This document shows positions 26,170 to 35,476 of a stretch of DNA of 64,000 nt, piece by piece (the first letter of the stretch is position 1; each line of letters begins with the position of its first letter). This DNA comes from Ruminococcus sp. (GTDB lineage: Bacteria > Bacillota > Clostridia > Oscillospirales > Ruminococcaceae), in NCBI RefSeq assembly GCF_017549005.1, contig NZ_JAFYYT010000047.1, positions 120,068 to 184,067 on the forward strand, written 5' to 3'. A program made the translations under genes and the position numbers. The notes below the pieces were generated by a model. It was not told the origin of the DNA. It did not search any database and saw nothing but the letters and a program-made list of their open reading frames with translations.

Positions 26170-27059
26170 ACGGGATACTCTGCGTTGACAAGCCGCAGGA
26201 CTTCACGTCCTTTGACGTAGTCGCAAAGCTCCGCGGCATACTGCGGATAAAGCGGCTCGGTCACGGCGGAACTCTCGACCCTATGGCTACAGGGGTGCTG
26301 CCCGTATTTGTGGGCAATGCCACTAAGGCCTGCGATATAATGCCCGACAATACAAAGAGCTACCGTGCAGGCTTCCGCTTGGGAGCCGTATCGGACACCC
26401 AGGACGTGTGGGGCGAGGTGCGCGGATACTCGGATATGGCTGTGAGCCGCGAACAGATAGAAGCTGTTATCCCCGGTTTCATCGGCAGGATAATGCAGCT
26501 TCCGCCTATGTATTCGGCTGTTCAGGTGAACGGTCAGCGCCTTTACGACCTTGCGAGGCAGGGCATAGAGGTGGAGCGTCAGGCCCGTGAGATAGAGGTC
26601 GAAAGCCTTGTGCTGGAGGAGTATGACAGCAGCGCCCGTGAGGGAGTTCTGTCCATAGCCTGCGGCAAGGGCACCTATATAAGGACTATTATCAGCGATA
26701 TCGGAGAAAAGCTGGGCTGCGGCGGCATAATGACCTCGCTGGTCAGAACGTCGTCGGGAGGCTTTACCCTTGAGGACTGCCATACTCTTGAGGAGATACA
26801 GCAGGCAAGGGACGAGGACAGGCTCGAAGAGCTCATTCTGCCGATAGAGCGTGTGTTTGAGAAGCTCCCGAAGCTGAGGCTGGGCGAGGCTCAGACAAAA
26901 ATGTACAGGAACGGCGTAAAGCTCGATATATCAAGGCTAAGGGATATCCGCAGCGGCGTTGACCGCTACGGAGTCTACGGCTTTGACGGGGGCTTTATCG
27001 GTACTGCTTTTGCAGACTTTGAAAGCGGCGAGCTCCGTATCGGAAAGAACTTAGGGTGA
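26166..27059 (+). CDS. truB: tRNA pseudouridine-55 synthase
   Basis: TruB makes pseudouridine at position 55 in the T-loop of nearly all tRNAs. The 297-residue protein shows GILCVDKPQDFTSFDVV, the catalytic block GHGGTLDPMATGVLPV with the nucleophilic Asp, SYRAGFRLG, and the YSAVQVNGQRLYDLAR and CGKGTYIRTIISDIGEKLG blocks of the family. Its ATG overlaps the nrnA stop (ATGA), indicating translational coupling. Confidence 0.96.
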   Translation: MNGILCVDKPQDFTSFDVVAKLRGILRIKRLGHGGTLDPMATGVLPVFVGNATKACDIMPDNTKSYRAGFRLGAVSDTQDVWGEVRGYSDMAVSREQIEAVIPGFIGRIMQLPPMYSAVQVNGQRLYDLARQGIEVERQAREIEVESLVLEEYDSSAREGVLSIACGKGTYIRTIISDIGEKLGCGGIMTSLVRTSSGGFTLEDCHTLEEIQQARDEDRLEELILPIERVFEKLPKLRLGEAQTKMYRNGVKLDISRLRDIRSGVDRYGVYGFDGGFIGTAFADFESGELRIGKNLG

Positions 27060-27063
27060 CTGT

Positions 27064-27948
27064 ATGGAGAAAAGACATTCGGCAGTCGCACTGGGAATAT
27101 TTGACGGAGTACACCTCGGACACCGCGCAGTTATAAACGCGGCGCTGTCACAGAGGGAAAACGGGCTTACAGCGGCGGTCTTTACCTTTGAGCCCGAGTG
27201 TGCTCTGCGTAAGGCAGGGGGCTCGTCGGGATACATCTACACAAAAGCCGAAAAGGACATACTTCTCTGGGAGCAGATGGGCGTGGACGATGTTTTCAGC
27301 CCGTCCTTCGAGAGTATGTGCGGACTTTCGGGCGAGGAATTTGCCCGTGAGATACTTGCAGGGCGCATGGGTGCAGCTCATGTGTGCTGCGGCTGTGATT
27401 TCAGGTTCGGAAAAATGGCTTCATGCGGCGCTGCGGAGCTTAAAGGCTTCGGCGAGCGCTTCGGCTTTGAGGTGGAGATCGTAGGCGAGGTGGACATCGG
27501 CGGAAGCGCGGTATCATCGAGCCGTATAAGGGAGCTCCTGCTGAAAGGCGACATCACCGCGGCAAACAGTCTGCTCGGCTCTGACTATTTCATAAGCGCC
27601 GGGGTCGCGGACGGGAACCACATTGGCAGGACCATTGATTTCCCAACAATAAATCAGGACTTCGGGAACGGTCAGCTCGTGCCGAAATACGGCGTTTACA
27701 GCACTGTGACCGTGTTCGGCGGAAAGGAATACCGCTCCGTGACGAATGTGGGAGTAAAGCCCACAATAAAGGGCGGGCGCAGACCTCTTGCCGAGACGCA
27801 TATCATCGGCTACAGCGGCGACCTTTACGGAAAGTCCGTAACTGTCAGATTCAGGGATTTTGTGCGTCCCGAGCGGAAATTCGGCTCGCTTGACGAACTG
27901 AAAAAGCAGATAAACGCAGATGTAGAGTCTGTCATGAATATATTTTAA
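27064..27948 (+). CDS. ribF: Bifunctional riboflavin kinase / FAD synthetase
   Basis: RibF phosphorylates riboflavin to FMN and adenylates FMN to FAD. The 294-residue protein has the nucleotidyltransferase signature ALGIFDGVHLGHRAVI near the N-terminus, CGCDFRFG and SSSRIRELLLKGDI, then the flavokinase domain with GRTIDFPTIN and YGVYSTVTVFGGKEYRSVTN. It is the last gene of the operon, with no obvious ribosome binding site beyond GGGTGA. No terminator was seen in the 120-base gap that follows. Confidence 0.94.
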   Translation: MEKRHSAVALGIFDGVHLGHRAVINAALSQRENGLTAAVFTFEPECALRKAGGSSGYIYTKAEKDILLWEQMGVDDVFSPSFESMCGLSGEEFAREILAGRMGAAHVCCGCDFRFGKMASCGAAELKGFGERFGFEVEIVGEVDIGGSAVSSSRIRELLLKGDITAANSLLGSDYFISAGVADGNHIGRTIDFPTINQDFGNGQLVPKYGVYSTVTVFGGKEYRSVTNVGVKPTIKGGRRPLAETHIIGYSGDLYGKSVTVRFRDFVRPERKFGSLDELKKQINADVESVMNIF

Positions 27949-28069
27949 AAAATTCGTATTGCTTTCACTCTGTTATCACATACAGGTATTAACATAATAA
28001 AGGCTGTAAATTCCGGCGGCAGGGCAGGCGCTCTGCTGCCAACATACGCAATAAGGAGGGTAAAACCCA

Positions 28070-29191
28070 ATGATAGAGGTCAGGAACCTTACTAAGAAGT
28101 ACGGTGACAAGGTCGCTGTAAGGAATATAAGCTTCAAGGTCGAAAAGGGTGAGATACTCGGTTTCCTCGGACCGAACGGTGCAGGAAAATCAACGACCAT
28201 GAATATGCTTACGGGATATATCTCGTCAACCTCGGGAGAGGTCCTTATAGACGGTACGGATATTCTTGAAGATCCCAGGAAGGCAAAGGCTAACATAGGC
28301 TATCTTCCCGAAATACCGCCGCTTTATGTGGATATGACCGTTGAAGCATATCTCAGCTTCATATACGATCTTAAAAAGTGCAAGCTCCCGAGAAGCGCAC
28401 ATATAAAAGATGTATGCTCTCTCTGTAAGATAGAGGACGTAAAGCACAGGATAATCAAGAACCTTTCAAAGGGCTACCGTCAGAGAGTAGGACTTGCTCA
28501 GGCGCTTATAAACAATCCGCCCGTGCTTATCCTTGACGAGCCTACAGTCGGTCTCGACCCGAACCAGATAATCGAGATAAGAAGCCTTATCAAGAAGCTT
28601 GGAAAGAGACACACAGTTATCCTTTCATCTCATATCCTCCCCGAGATACAGGCTGTCTGCGACAGAATAATCATCATCAACAAGGGCGAGGTAGCTGCTG
28701 ACGGAACTGCGGACGAGATCGCAAACAATATCACCAACGAACACAAGATGACCCTGCGTATCGAGGGACCTACTCATACTGCCGACGACAAGCGCCTTAT
28801 CACGGACGCGATCAAGGGCATACAGGGCGTTAAGTATATCCGCGCCGATATGGAGCGCGAAAAGGGCATTTACGACTACGACGTGGAGACCGACGGTCAG
28901 ACCGACGTAAGGCGCGAAATAAACAGGGTATGCAGCGAGAACGGCTGGAATATCCTTATGCTCCAGCTTTCAGACCTCACTCTCGAGGACATCTTCCTGA
29001 AGATCACTATGGACGAGGGGATAGGCAGCAAGAACGACAAGAAGAAAAAGGCTGCTTCTCCGAAAATAGGACTGAAGGTCGACGATAAGGGCAGACTCAA
29101 TGCCGTTAAGGAAGGCGAAGAGGAAGAAAAGGAAGAAGCCGAACCTGAAAAGGCAGCAGAAAATGAAGAAAACAATGGAGGTGAGGAATAA
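28070..29191 (+). CDS. ABC transporter ATPase (Gld-like export operon)
   Basis: A 373-residue ATPase with Walker A GPNGAGKSTT, signature NLSKGYRQRVGLAQAL, Walker B PVLILDEPTVGLDPNQ and switch His (LSSHIL). After the nucleotide-binding domain it has a regulatory region and then a strongly charged Lys- then Glu-rich tail (about residues 315-373). The next three genes overlap or abut: an ABC-2 permease, a GldG-type protein and a DUF4340 protein. This set resembles GldA-GldF-GldG of gliding Bacteroidota, but occurs widely in Firmicutes with unknown cargo. AAGGAGGG precedes the ATG. Confidence 0.93.
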   Translation: MIEVRNLTKKYGDKVAVRNISFKVEKGEILGFLGPNGAGKSTTMNMLTGYISSTSGEVLIDGTDILEDPRKAKANIGYLPEIPPLYVDMTVEAYLSFIYDLKKCKLPRSAHIKDVCSLCKIEDVKHRIIKNLSKGYRQRVGLAQALINNPPVLILDEPTVGLDPNQIIEIRSLIKKLGKRHTVILSSHILPEIQAVCDRIIIINKGEVAADGTADEIANNITNEHKMTLRIEGPTHTADDKRLITDAIKGIQGVKYIRADMEREKGIYDYDVETDGQTDVRREINRVCSENGWNILMLQLSDLTLEDIFLKITMDEGIGSKNDKKKKAASPKIGLKVDDKGRLNAVKEGEEEEKEEAEPEKAAENEENNGGEE

Positions 29192-29910
29192 TGCTGGCGA
29201 TCTACAGACGTGAAATGGGCTCGTTCTTTACATCGGGCGTTGCATATGTATTCCTTGCGGTGTTCTGGCTCGTTTCGGGAATATTCTTCTATAATACGGT
29301 AATAGCCGCGGAAAATGCGGATACTTCAAACCTTTTCCAGTCAATGTTCATCATTGTACTGTTCCTCATTCCCATACTCACAATGAAGCTCCTCAGCGAG
29401 GAGAAGAAAAACAAGACAGATCAGGGACTCCTGACTGCTCCCATAAGCCTTTGGGACATCGTTCTCGGCAAATACTTCGCAGCTCTTACACTGTACATCA
29501 TTGCCGAGTCCATCATATTCGTATACGCATTCATCATCAATTATCTCGGCGACGTCATATGGCCGTCACTGCTTGGCAATTACTTCGCAATGCTGTTCCT
29601 GGGAGCTGCATTCATAGCAGTAGGACTGTTCATATCCTCGCTTACCGAAAATCAGATGGCTTCTGCGGTAGTCTGCCTGGTAGTACTCTTCGTTATCTAC
29701 CTTTCGGAGAACCTTGTAGCTACCTTTGAGAACGGAAACTTTGCAAAGAGACTTGCTTACAAGGCAGTTACCAATATGGCATTCTATTCGAGATATGTTG
29801 AATTTACAAGGGGAGTATTCAGCCTTCCGAGTGTGTTATTCTTTGTCAGCACAGCATTTGTCTTCAATTTCCTGACCGTCAAGGGTCTGGAGAAGAGACG
29901 CTGGAGCTGA
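29191..29910 (+). CDS. ABC-2 permease, GldF-like
   Basis: A 239-residue protein with about six membrane helices (SGVAYVFLAVFWLVSGIFFY, MFIIVLFLIPILTMKLLSEE, FAALTLYIIAESIIFVYAFI, LGAAFIAVGLFISSLTEN, ASAVVCLVVLFVIYLSEN and the C-terminal one). The motif MKLLSEEKKNKTDQGLLTAP is typical of the GldF/ABC-2 family. Its ATG overlaps the stop of the ATPase by one base (TAATG), so the two are translated together and form one transporter. Confidence 0.92.
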   Translation: MLAIYRREMGSFFTSGVAYVFLAVFWLVSGIFFYNTVIAAENADTSNLFQSMFIIVLFLIPILTMKLLSEEKKNKTDQGLLTAPISLWDIVLGKYFAALTLYIIAESIIFVYAFIINYLGDVIWPSLLGNYFAMLFLGAAFIAVGLFISSLTENQMASAVVCLVVLFVIYLSENLVATFENGNFAKRLAYKAVTNMAFYSRYVEFTRGVFSLPSVLFFVSTAFVFNFLTVKGLEKRRWS

Positions 29911-29938
29911 GATACGTGAAAGGAAGGTTTTGATACAG

Positions 29939-31582
29939 ATGAGTAAAAAAGATCTCGATGAGCAGAAGATCGGAGAAACTGCCGGCGAAGTCACCGAAGC
30001 TGCGGAAGCAGCCGGTGAAGCTGCTGAGGAAAAGATCAGCAAATGGAACGGCAGAAGACTGAAATACGGTACGATGTTCTACATCATCATAATTCTTGTT
30101 ATAGCAATAGTAGTGGTAATCAACGTCATGGTAAGTATTGTGGCAAAGAGATCACCGCTCAAGATCGACATTTCTCCCGATAACAGGTACGATATCACCG
30201 AGGAGTCGATAAGTGTACTGAAAGCTCTCGATAAGGACGTTGACATAACAGTTACCTCCACAAGGGACTACTTCGATTCGCTCAGCGCCTACAGAGAGAA
30301 CTATTACGCACAGAATTACGGTGTTCCCTCAGATATACCCTACGAGATGATACCTGAGATACTGGATAAGTACTCGGTATACGCAAAGCAGGGCAGCGGA
30401 AGCGTCAACGTAAAATACGTTAATATGGACGTAGACCCCGATATCATCAACAAGTACAAGGAGTACTACAACGGCGATATCGGAAGCGGCAGCATTATCG
30501 TAAGCTGCGGCGAAAGAGTAAAAGTCATCTCACCCTCCGAGGTAACGGAAATGCTGGCAATGGACGAGAATGCCCTTAGAAACCAGCAGCTCATATTCAA
30601 CTTCACAGGCGAGAGCATGATAACATCAGCTATCAAGGGCGTTACAGACGATAATCTTGTAAGGGTAGCCTTTGCGAACACAATGAACGGCGCAACTCTT
30701 TACGACGCTCAGTTATATCAGAACGCAGCAGTCACATTTGAGAAAGAACTTCTTGCCAAGAACGGCTATGACTGCACCGAGATCGACATAGCAAAGGACT
30801 CGATCTCTCCCGAAGATTACGATATGGTAGTAATTTTTGCTCCGTCAGTTGACTTTACCGAGAATATAATCCAGAACCTCAGCGATTTCCTCTACAACGG
30901 CGGAAAATACGGCAAGAACATGATATATACCCCCGACCTCAGCAAGACAGGTCTCACCAATATCGACGGATTCCTTGCCGACTGGAGCATCAAGGTTGAG
31001 GACAACTATATTTTCGATGATGATAACGCAGTTGTCAGAAACGACATGATAATGCTCAACATCAGTGATACAGATTCGGTAGGCGAGCTGCCAAACTCAA
31101 AGCTGCCTATCATTGCAGAGGACACAAGAGAGCTTTCTCAGATCAACAAGAAGAACGACGATATCGTCAAGGAAGTTCTCAAATCATTCGATACTTCTTA
31201 TACAGTGGATATAACTGGCAAGAACAAGGTGCTCGGCGAAAAGGGCGAAAGACCTGTTGTTATGCTCTCAAGAAAAGAGCGCTCCGAGGAGTTCAAGCTC
31301 ATGGCAAGCGAGCTTCTCGTAATAGGAAGCCCTCTTATGACGGGACAGACCTATATCCAGCAGAACACAACGTTCAACAATGCAAACGTACTTCTCTATA
31401 CGATCAACAATATGACAGGCAAGGAGAGCAGTATCGTAATTCCCGATAAGAACCTCCAGAGCTCGTTCATAGCTCCTACCGCAAAGCAGGCAAGAAATAT
31501 CCAGATTATCGTAATGTGGGTAATACCTTTCATTATTGCTGCGATCGGTGTATTCGTGCTGTTAAGGAGAAGAAATAAGTAA
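29939..31582 (+). CDS. GldG-family membrane protein
   Basis: A 547-residue protein with an acidic Ala/Glu-rich cytoplasmic start, one membrane helix near 45-70 (TMFYIIIILVIAIVVVINVM), a long extracytoplasmic domain, and a second helix at the very C-terminus (IVMWVIPFIIAAIGVFVLLRRR). The extracytoplasmic part shows the GldG/IFT52-like pattern: FDDDNAVVR..., DISPDNRYDITEES and LSDFLYNGGKYGKNMIY. AAAGGAAGG is 11 bases before ATG 29939. It is presumably the periplasm-facing partner of the ABC transporter. Its end overlaps the next gene by one base. Confidence 0.9.
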   Translation: MSKKDLDEQKIGETAGEVTEAAEAAGEAAEEKISKWNGRRLKYGTMFYIIIILVIAIVVVINVMVSIVAKRSPLKIDISPDNRYDITEESISVLKALDKDVDITVTSTRDYFDSLSAYRENYYAQNYGVPSDIPYEMIPEILDKYSVYAKQGSGSVNVKYVNMDVDPDIINKYKEYYNGDIGSGSIIVSCGERVKVISPSEVTEMLAMDENALRNQQLIFNFTGESMITSAIKGVTDDNLVRVAFANTMNGATLYDAQLYQNAAVTFEKELLAKNGYDCTEIDIAKDSISPEDYDMVVIFAPSVDFTENIIQNLSDFLYNGGKYGKNMIYTPDLSKTGLTNIDGFLADWSIKVEDNYIFDDDNAVVRNDMIMLNISDTDSVGELPNSKLPIIAEDTRELSQINKKNDDIVKEVLKSFDTSYTVDITGKNKVLGEKGERPVVMLSRKERSEEFKLMASELLVIGSPLMTGQTYIQQNTTFNNANVLLYTINNMTGKESSIVIPDKNLQSSFIAPTAKQARNIQIIVMWVIPFIIAAIGVFVLLRRRNK

Positions 31583-33105
31583 TGAAAAAGCAGGCAAAGG
31601 GAATAATCGCTCTCAGCGCTGTACTTGCAGCGCTGCTGGGCGGAGGATATGCTTATATGAAGCTCACGCCCGAGGACAGCGGCGACAAGGGCGGCAAGTC
31701 CAGCGAGCTCCAGCTGCTGGCAACTTCAGCCGACGGCGAGGGAACCGTCCTTGTAAGTGACGGCGGCAGCGAGACAGGAGTTGTAAAAAAAGCTGTAATA
31801 ACCAACAAAGGCGGCACTATGACCGTTGTAAAGAAGTCTGCTCCCACAGCAGAGGGAGAGGACGCAGCTTATACTATCGAAGGATTTACAGACCTGAAGC
31901 TCGATGAGGGAATGGTGGCGTCTCTTGTCAACAACGGAAACGGCATGGCTGCAAAGTCCGCAGTTGCAAGGGATTGCGCTGATACTGCGAAATACGGTTT
32001 TGACAAGCCCCACGCAACAGTGGAATTCACCTATGAATCGGGAAACAAGGCTAAGTTCATCATAGGAGATACAGCTCCCTCAACAGAGTCGATATACGTA
32101 ATGGTGGACGGTGAGAACGACGTTTACGCTGTTGAGCCGTCAAATGTTGCCGTATACATGAGAGAACTCAAGAATTTTGTAAAGACTACAGTGCTTGAAA
32201 AGCCTGCCGACGGCTCAGAGCCCGACGTAAAGAGCGTTGAGGTGGAGCGCGGAGATATGGACACCAATATCTATATCGAGTACGACAAGACCAGCGAGGG
32301 CGACCATACAGGCGGAACTTCTTCACCGTTCAAGATGAAGAGCCCGACGGAGAGCTACCTTACAGTCGAGGGCTCAACGCCTACGATAACGGGAATGTTC
32401 GGACTTACCGCTTCGGAGATCTATGTGCTGCACTGCAAAGATGCAGATATAAAGGACGCAGGTCTCAGCGAGCCCTTCTGCAGAGTAACTGTTGAGTGCA
32501 AGGACGGCACAAGGAACGTTCTTCTCCTCAGTGAAGTATTTGCCGATAATTCCGGCAAAAAGTGCTGCTACGGAATGCTTGAGGGCGATAATGTGATATA
32601 TATCATCGCTGCGGAAAACGCTCCGTGGCTGACAGTTCAGCCTATAGACGTGGCTTCAAAAATGCTCATTACTTCCTATGTATGGAACATAACCGAACTG
32701 AGCGCGAGCTGCGGCGGCGAAAAGGCAGACTTTGTCATAAAGCCTGTTGATCCCGATAACAAGCCCGAAACTCCTTCGTCTGATGACTATAAGGTGACTC
32801 TTGACGGCAAGGAGTTCGACGCGGAGAGATACAGAAAATTCTTTGCTTTTGTCAACGGTTCAAATGCCGAGGAATTTGCCCTCGGAGTTCCTGTACCGAC
32901 AGGAGAGCCGCAGGCTACTATAAAGCTCTATGATTCATACAGGGGAAAGACGGAGACCTATGATTTCTACGATGATTCGGTAATGCGTTCGCTCATAGTT
33001 GTTGACGGGGAGAGCAAGTATTACTGCACAAAGGCATTCGTCAGCGTTCTTCTGGACAACATACGCAGATTGGAGTCGGATGAAGCTTTCGTCACGACAT
33101 GGTAA
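31582..33105 (+). CDS. DUF4340 protein of the Gld-like operon
   Basis: A 507-residue protein anchored by one N-terminal helix (GIIALSAVLAALLGGGYAYM) with the rest probably outside the membrane. It matches DUF4340 in layout: repeated beta-rich units such as YGFDKPHATVEFTY...AKFIIGDTAPSTESIYVMV, and AGLSEPFCRVTVE further on. DUF4340 genes regularly follow gldG homologues. Its function is not established. The start overlaps the gldG-like stop (TAATG). Confidence 0.88.
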   Translation: MKKQAKGIIALSAVLAALLGGGYAYMKLTPEDSGDKGGKSSELQLLATSADGEGTVLVSDGGSETGVVKKAVITNKGGTMTVVKKSAPTAEGEDAAYTIEGFTDLKLDEGMVASLVNNGNGMAAKSAVARDCADTAKYGFDKPHATVEFTYESGNKAKFIIGDTAPSTESIYVMVDGENDVYAVEPSNVAVYMRELKNFVKTTVLEKPADGSEPDVKSVEVERGDMDTNIYIEYDKTSEGDHTGGTSSPFKMKSPTESYLTVEGSTPTITGMFGLTASEIYVLHCKDADIKDAGLSEPFCRVTVECKDGTRNVLLLSEVFADNSGKKCCYGMLEGDNVIYIIAAENAPWLTVQPIDVASKMLITSYVWNITELSASCGGEKADFVIKPVDPDNKPETPSSDDYKVTLDGKEFDAERYRKFFAFVNGSNAEEFALGVPVPTGEPQATIKLYDSYRGKTETYDFYDDSVMRSLIVVDGESKYYCTKAFVSVLLDNIRRLESDEAFVTTW

Positions 33106-33121
33106 TTCAAGGAGGTATATA

Positions 33122-33403
33122 ATGATCGAGAAATTCAACACATACAAGGGATATCCGCTTGTAAGAAGCGGCAATCAGATATACTACGGTTATATGTCAG
33201 ATCCTTATGTAATTTTCATACAGATCCTCGAGACAGAAGAGGAGAACGGGGAGCAGATGACTTCAAAGGTGAGGGTCGTACAGATGGATACGAACGAACC
33301 TGACCCTCTCAAGGCTTTCGTCAAGAATGCGGAGCGGGAGTGCGGACTTTACGAGGCGCTTGATATTGCCAACGTATGGCTTGAAAAGGCGCTCAAAGGC
33401 TGA
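33122..33403 (+). CDS. Small conserved-looking protein, 93 aa
   Basis: A soluble 93-residue protein (MIEKFNTYKGYPLVRSGNQI...). AAGGAGGT is 7 bases before ATG 33122, and the gene lies 16 bases after the DUF4340 gene, ahead of a strong terminator, so it closes the Gld-like operon. The content (YYGYMSDPYVIFIQILE, VVQMDTNEPD) suggests a small beta-sheet protein. I do not recognise the family. It may be an accessory protein of the transporter. Confidence 0.8.
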   Translation: MIEKFNTYKGYPLVRSGNQIYYGYMSDPYVIFIQILETEEENGEQMTSKVRVVQMDTNEPDPLKAFVKNAERECGLYEALDIANVWLEKALKG

Positions 33404-33420
33404 GCAGCAATGCATAATTA

Positions 33421-33470
33421 AAAAGGCGCTCATATTGTGATATATTCACAATATGAGCGCTTTATTTTTG
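33421..33470 (+). terminator. Terminator of Gld-like operon
   Basis: A perfect 15-bp stem (33426-33440 with 33446-33460) with a 5-base loop, followed by TTTATTTTTG. Confidence 0.9.
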
Positions 33471-33599
33471 TGCGGAACATAGAATCTGAAAATTATTTTT
33501 TTCTTATTAAACGGTTTCCCGTTTAATTTCACAGGATTTCAGCCCCCTTATAGGAAGTGTTCTGTTTGCGAAAAAGTCACTCTGCCCATGAAAGGGATT

Positions 33600-33670
33600 C
33601 CAAAGGGTCCACAACTCTTTGGCAGAGTCCAGAGGCAGCGCCTCTGGTGGGGAGTGGGGCAAAGCCCCGC
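33600..33670. repeat. Three-hairpin dispersed intergenic repeat
   Basis: Three hairpins in tandem: CCAAAG/CTTTGG (33600-33605 with 33617-33622), CCAGAGGC/GCCTCTGG (33629-33636 with 33640-33647, perfect, 3-base loop) and GTGGGGC/GCCCCGC (33654-33670). From general knowledge, elements of this form (a CCAAAGGGT...CTTTGG hairpin leading to a GGGGC...GCCCC hairpin) recur in many Clostridia intergenic regions. The rest of the 33404-33779 gap holds terminators and no gene. Confidence 0.65.
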
Positions 33671-33736
33671 ATATTCCCTCAAAGCTTCCTGCAAGCGAGG
33701 GCGTCTCTTTAAAAAATATAGTTTTTCTGACAAACT

Positions 33737-33759
33737 GAGGGCGTACTGAATACGCCCTC
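33737..33759 (-). terminator. Hairpin after fakA
   Basis: Perfect 9-bp stem GAGGGCGTA / TACGCCCTC (33737-33745 with 33751-33759), 21 bases after the fakA stop on the minus strand. The following minus-strand T-run is weak, so termination efficiency is uncertain. Confidence 0.5.
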
Positions 33760-33779
33760 TCTGAAAAAATATGCTGATC

Positions 33780-35435
33780 TTATTCTATGGAGATGATATA
33801 GTAATAAACGGGCTGTCCGCCGTTTACGAGCATTACCTCGATCTTGTCGCCGAGCTTGGACTGTATGAACTTCTGCAGCTCCTCGGCGTTTTCCTCTGGT
33901 ACGTCAGCACCGTGGATAAGGGTAACATAGTTCACATCACCCTTTGCGAGCTTCTTTACAAGCTTGTAGGTCGCCTTGTTTATATCGCGCTCGGTAAACG
34001 AGAGCTTTCCGTTATCGAGAGCAAGTATCTCGCCCTCTTTTATCTGATGTCCCTCAAATTCCGAGTTCCTTGCGGCAAAGGTGATAAGACCCGTCGATAC
34101 CTTTTCAAAGGCTTTGGTCATATCCTTGCGGTTGTCGTTGAGACTGCGGCTGTCGTCAAATGCCAGCATTGCCGCAATACCCTGGGGTATGGTCCTTGTC
34201 TGGAGCACGCAGACCTTTCTGTCTGTGAGCTTCACAGCCTGTTCAGCCGCCATGATTATATTCTTATTGTTCGGGAGCACGAATACTGTGTTCGCAGGAG
34301 TTTTCAGTATAGCGCGGAGGATATCGTCGGTAGAGGGGTTCATGGTCTGACCGCCCTTTACAACAACGTCTGCGCCCAAGTCTGTGAACATAGCCTCAAG
34401 ACCGTGTCCGGCCGCAACTGCAACAAAGCCGAATTCCTTTTCGGGCTCTGCGGGGGTAAGTCCCTCCTCGGCAGCACGGGCGTCCTTGACCTTGTTTTCG
34501 TGCTGGATACGCATATTCTCGATCTTCGGACGGGGATCGTTCGTGAAGTGTCCGAACTCGAGGCCTTTCTGTATAGCTTTGCCCGGATTATCGGTATGTA
34601 CGTGTACCTTTATTATCTTCTCATCGTCAACGACAACAACGCAGTCGCCGATAGTTTCAAGATAAGCGCGGAGAATTGACGCGTCGGGGCAGCCGCTCTC
34701 CTTTTCGAGCATGAACTCGGTACAGTATGTAAAGGTTATATCGTCATCGTACTCGCTTACGGCTGTTCTGAACGAATCAGGCTGGCTCTCCTGAGCTGCG
34801 GGAGCTTCATCGGGCTCGGCTATCTTTCCGCCTGCGAACACATCGCACATAGCTCTGAATATGATACACAGACCCTTTCCGCCTGCGTCGACTACGCCTG
34901 CCTTTTTAAGCTGCGGGAGCATATCCGTGGTCTTTGCAAGGGTAGCCTCTGCTTCCGCGCAGACCTCCTCCCAGAAAGCGACTTCGTCGTTGGTCTCAGC
35001 GCAGATCTCGTTAGCCTTTGCAGCGGCTGCCTTGACTACTGTGAGGATAGTACCCTCAACAGGCTTCATTACAGCCTTGTATGCAGCCTCGACACCGAAG
35101 TGGAGAGCGTCTCTGAAGTTTTCGCTTTTTGCTTCCTTGCAGCCTGCAAGTCCCTTTGAAAATCCTCTGAATATAAGTGAAAGTATAACGCCCGAGTTTC
35201 CTCTTGCGCCTCTCAGAAATGCCGAAGCTGCCGTTGAAGCTACCTCGGACACGGGAGCCTTTGAGTCAAGACGTTTAAGCTCTGCAATGGAGTTGCCGAT
35301 GGTCATTGACATATTAGTTCCTGTATCGCCGTCGGGAACGGGATATACATTCAGCTCGTCGACCTCGCGCTTTCTGTTTGTTATGGTAACAGCTGCGGAG
35401 ATTATCGCATCTCTGAGTAAAGAACCGTTTATCAC
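33780..35435 (-). CDS. fakA: DAK2-domain fatty acid kinase subunit FakA-like (YloV)
   Basis: A 551-residue protein with an N-terminal DhaL/DAK2 nucleotide-binding domain (ELNVYPVPDGDTGTNMSMT gives the Asp metal ligands; GARGNSGVILS) and a C-terminal DegV-like region. In Firmicutes this family phosphorylates fatty acids bound to FakB proteins for phospholipid synthesis. The best start is a GTG at 35435: GGAGGA lies 8 bases upstream, and the resulting N-terminus (INGSLLRDAIISAA) matches the family. Longer ATG starts at 35480 would overlap the preceding gene without a site. No fakB lies in the window. Confidence 0.9.
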   Translation of the reverse strand: MINGSLLRDAIISAAVTITNRKREVDELNVYPVPDGDTGTNMSMTIGNSIAELKRLDSKAPVSEVASTAASAFLRGARGNSGVILSLIFRGFSKGLAGCKEAKSENFRDALHFGVEAAYKAVMKPVEGTILTVVKAAAAKANEICAETNDEVAFWEEVCAEAEATLAKTTDMLPQLKKAGVVDAGGKGLCIIFRAMCDVFAGGKIAEPDEAPAAQESQPDSFRTAVSEYDDDITFTYCTEFMLEKESGCPDASILRAYLETIGDCVVVVDDEKIIKVHVHTDNPGKAIQKGLEFGHFTNDPRPKIENMRIQHENKVKDARAAEEGLTPAEPEKEFGFVAVAAGHGLEAMFTDLGADVVVKGGQTMNPSTDDILRAILKTPANTVFVLPNNKNIIMAAEQAVKLTDRKVCVLQTRTIPQGIAAMLAFDDSRSLNDNRKDMTKAFEKVSTGLITFAARNSEFEGHQIKEGEILALDNGKLSFTERDINKATYKLVKKLAKGDVNYVTLIHGADVPEENAEELQKFIQSKLGDKIEVMLVNGGQPVYYYIISIE

Positions 35436-35476
35436 AGTTAAATCCTCCAATTCTATAACAGGTAAGATATTACGTG

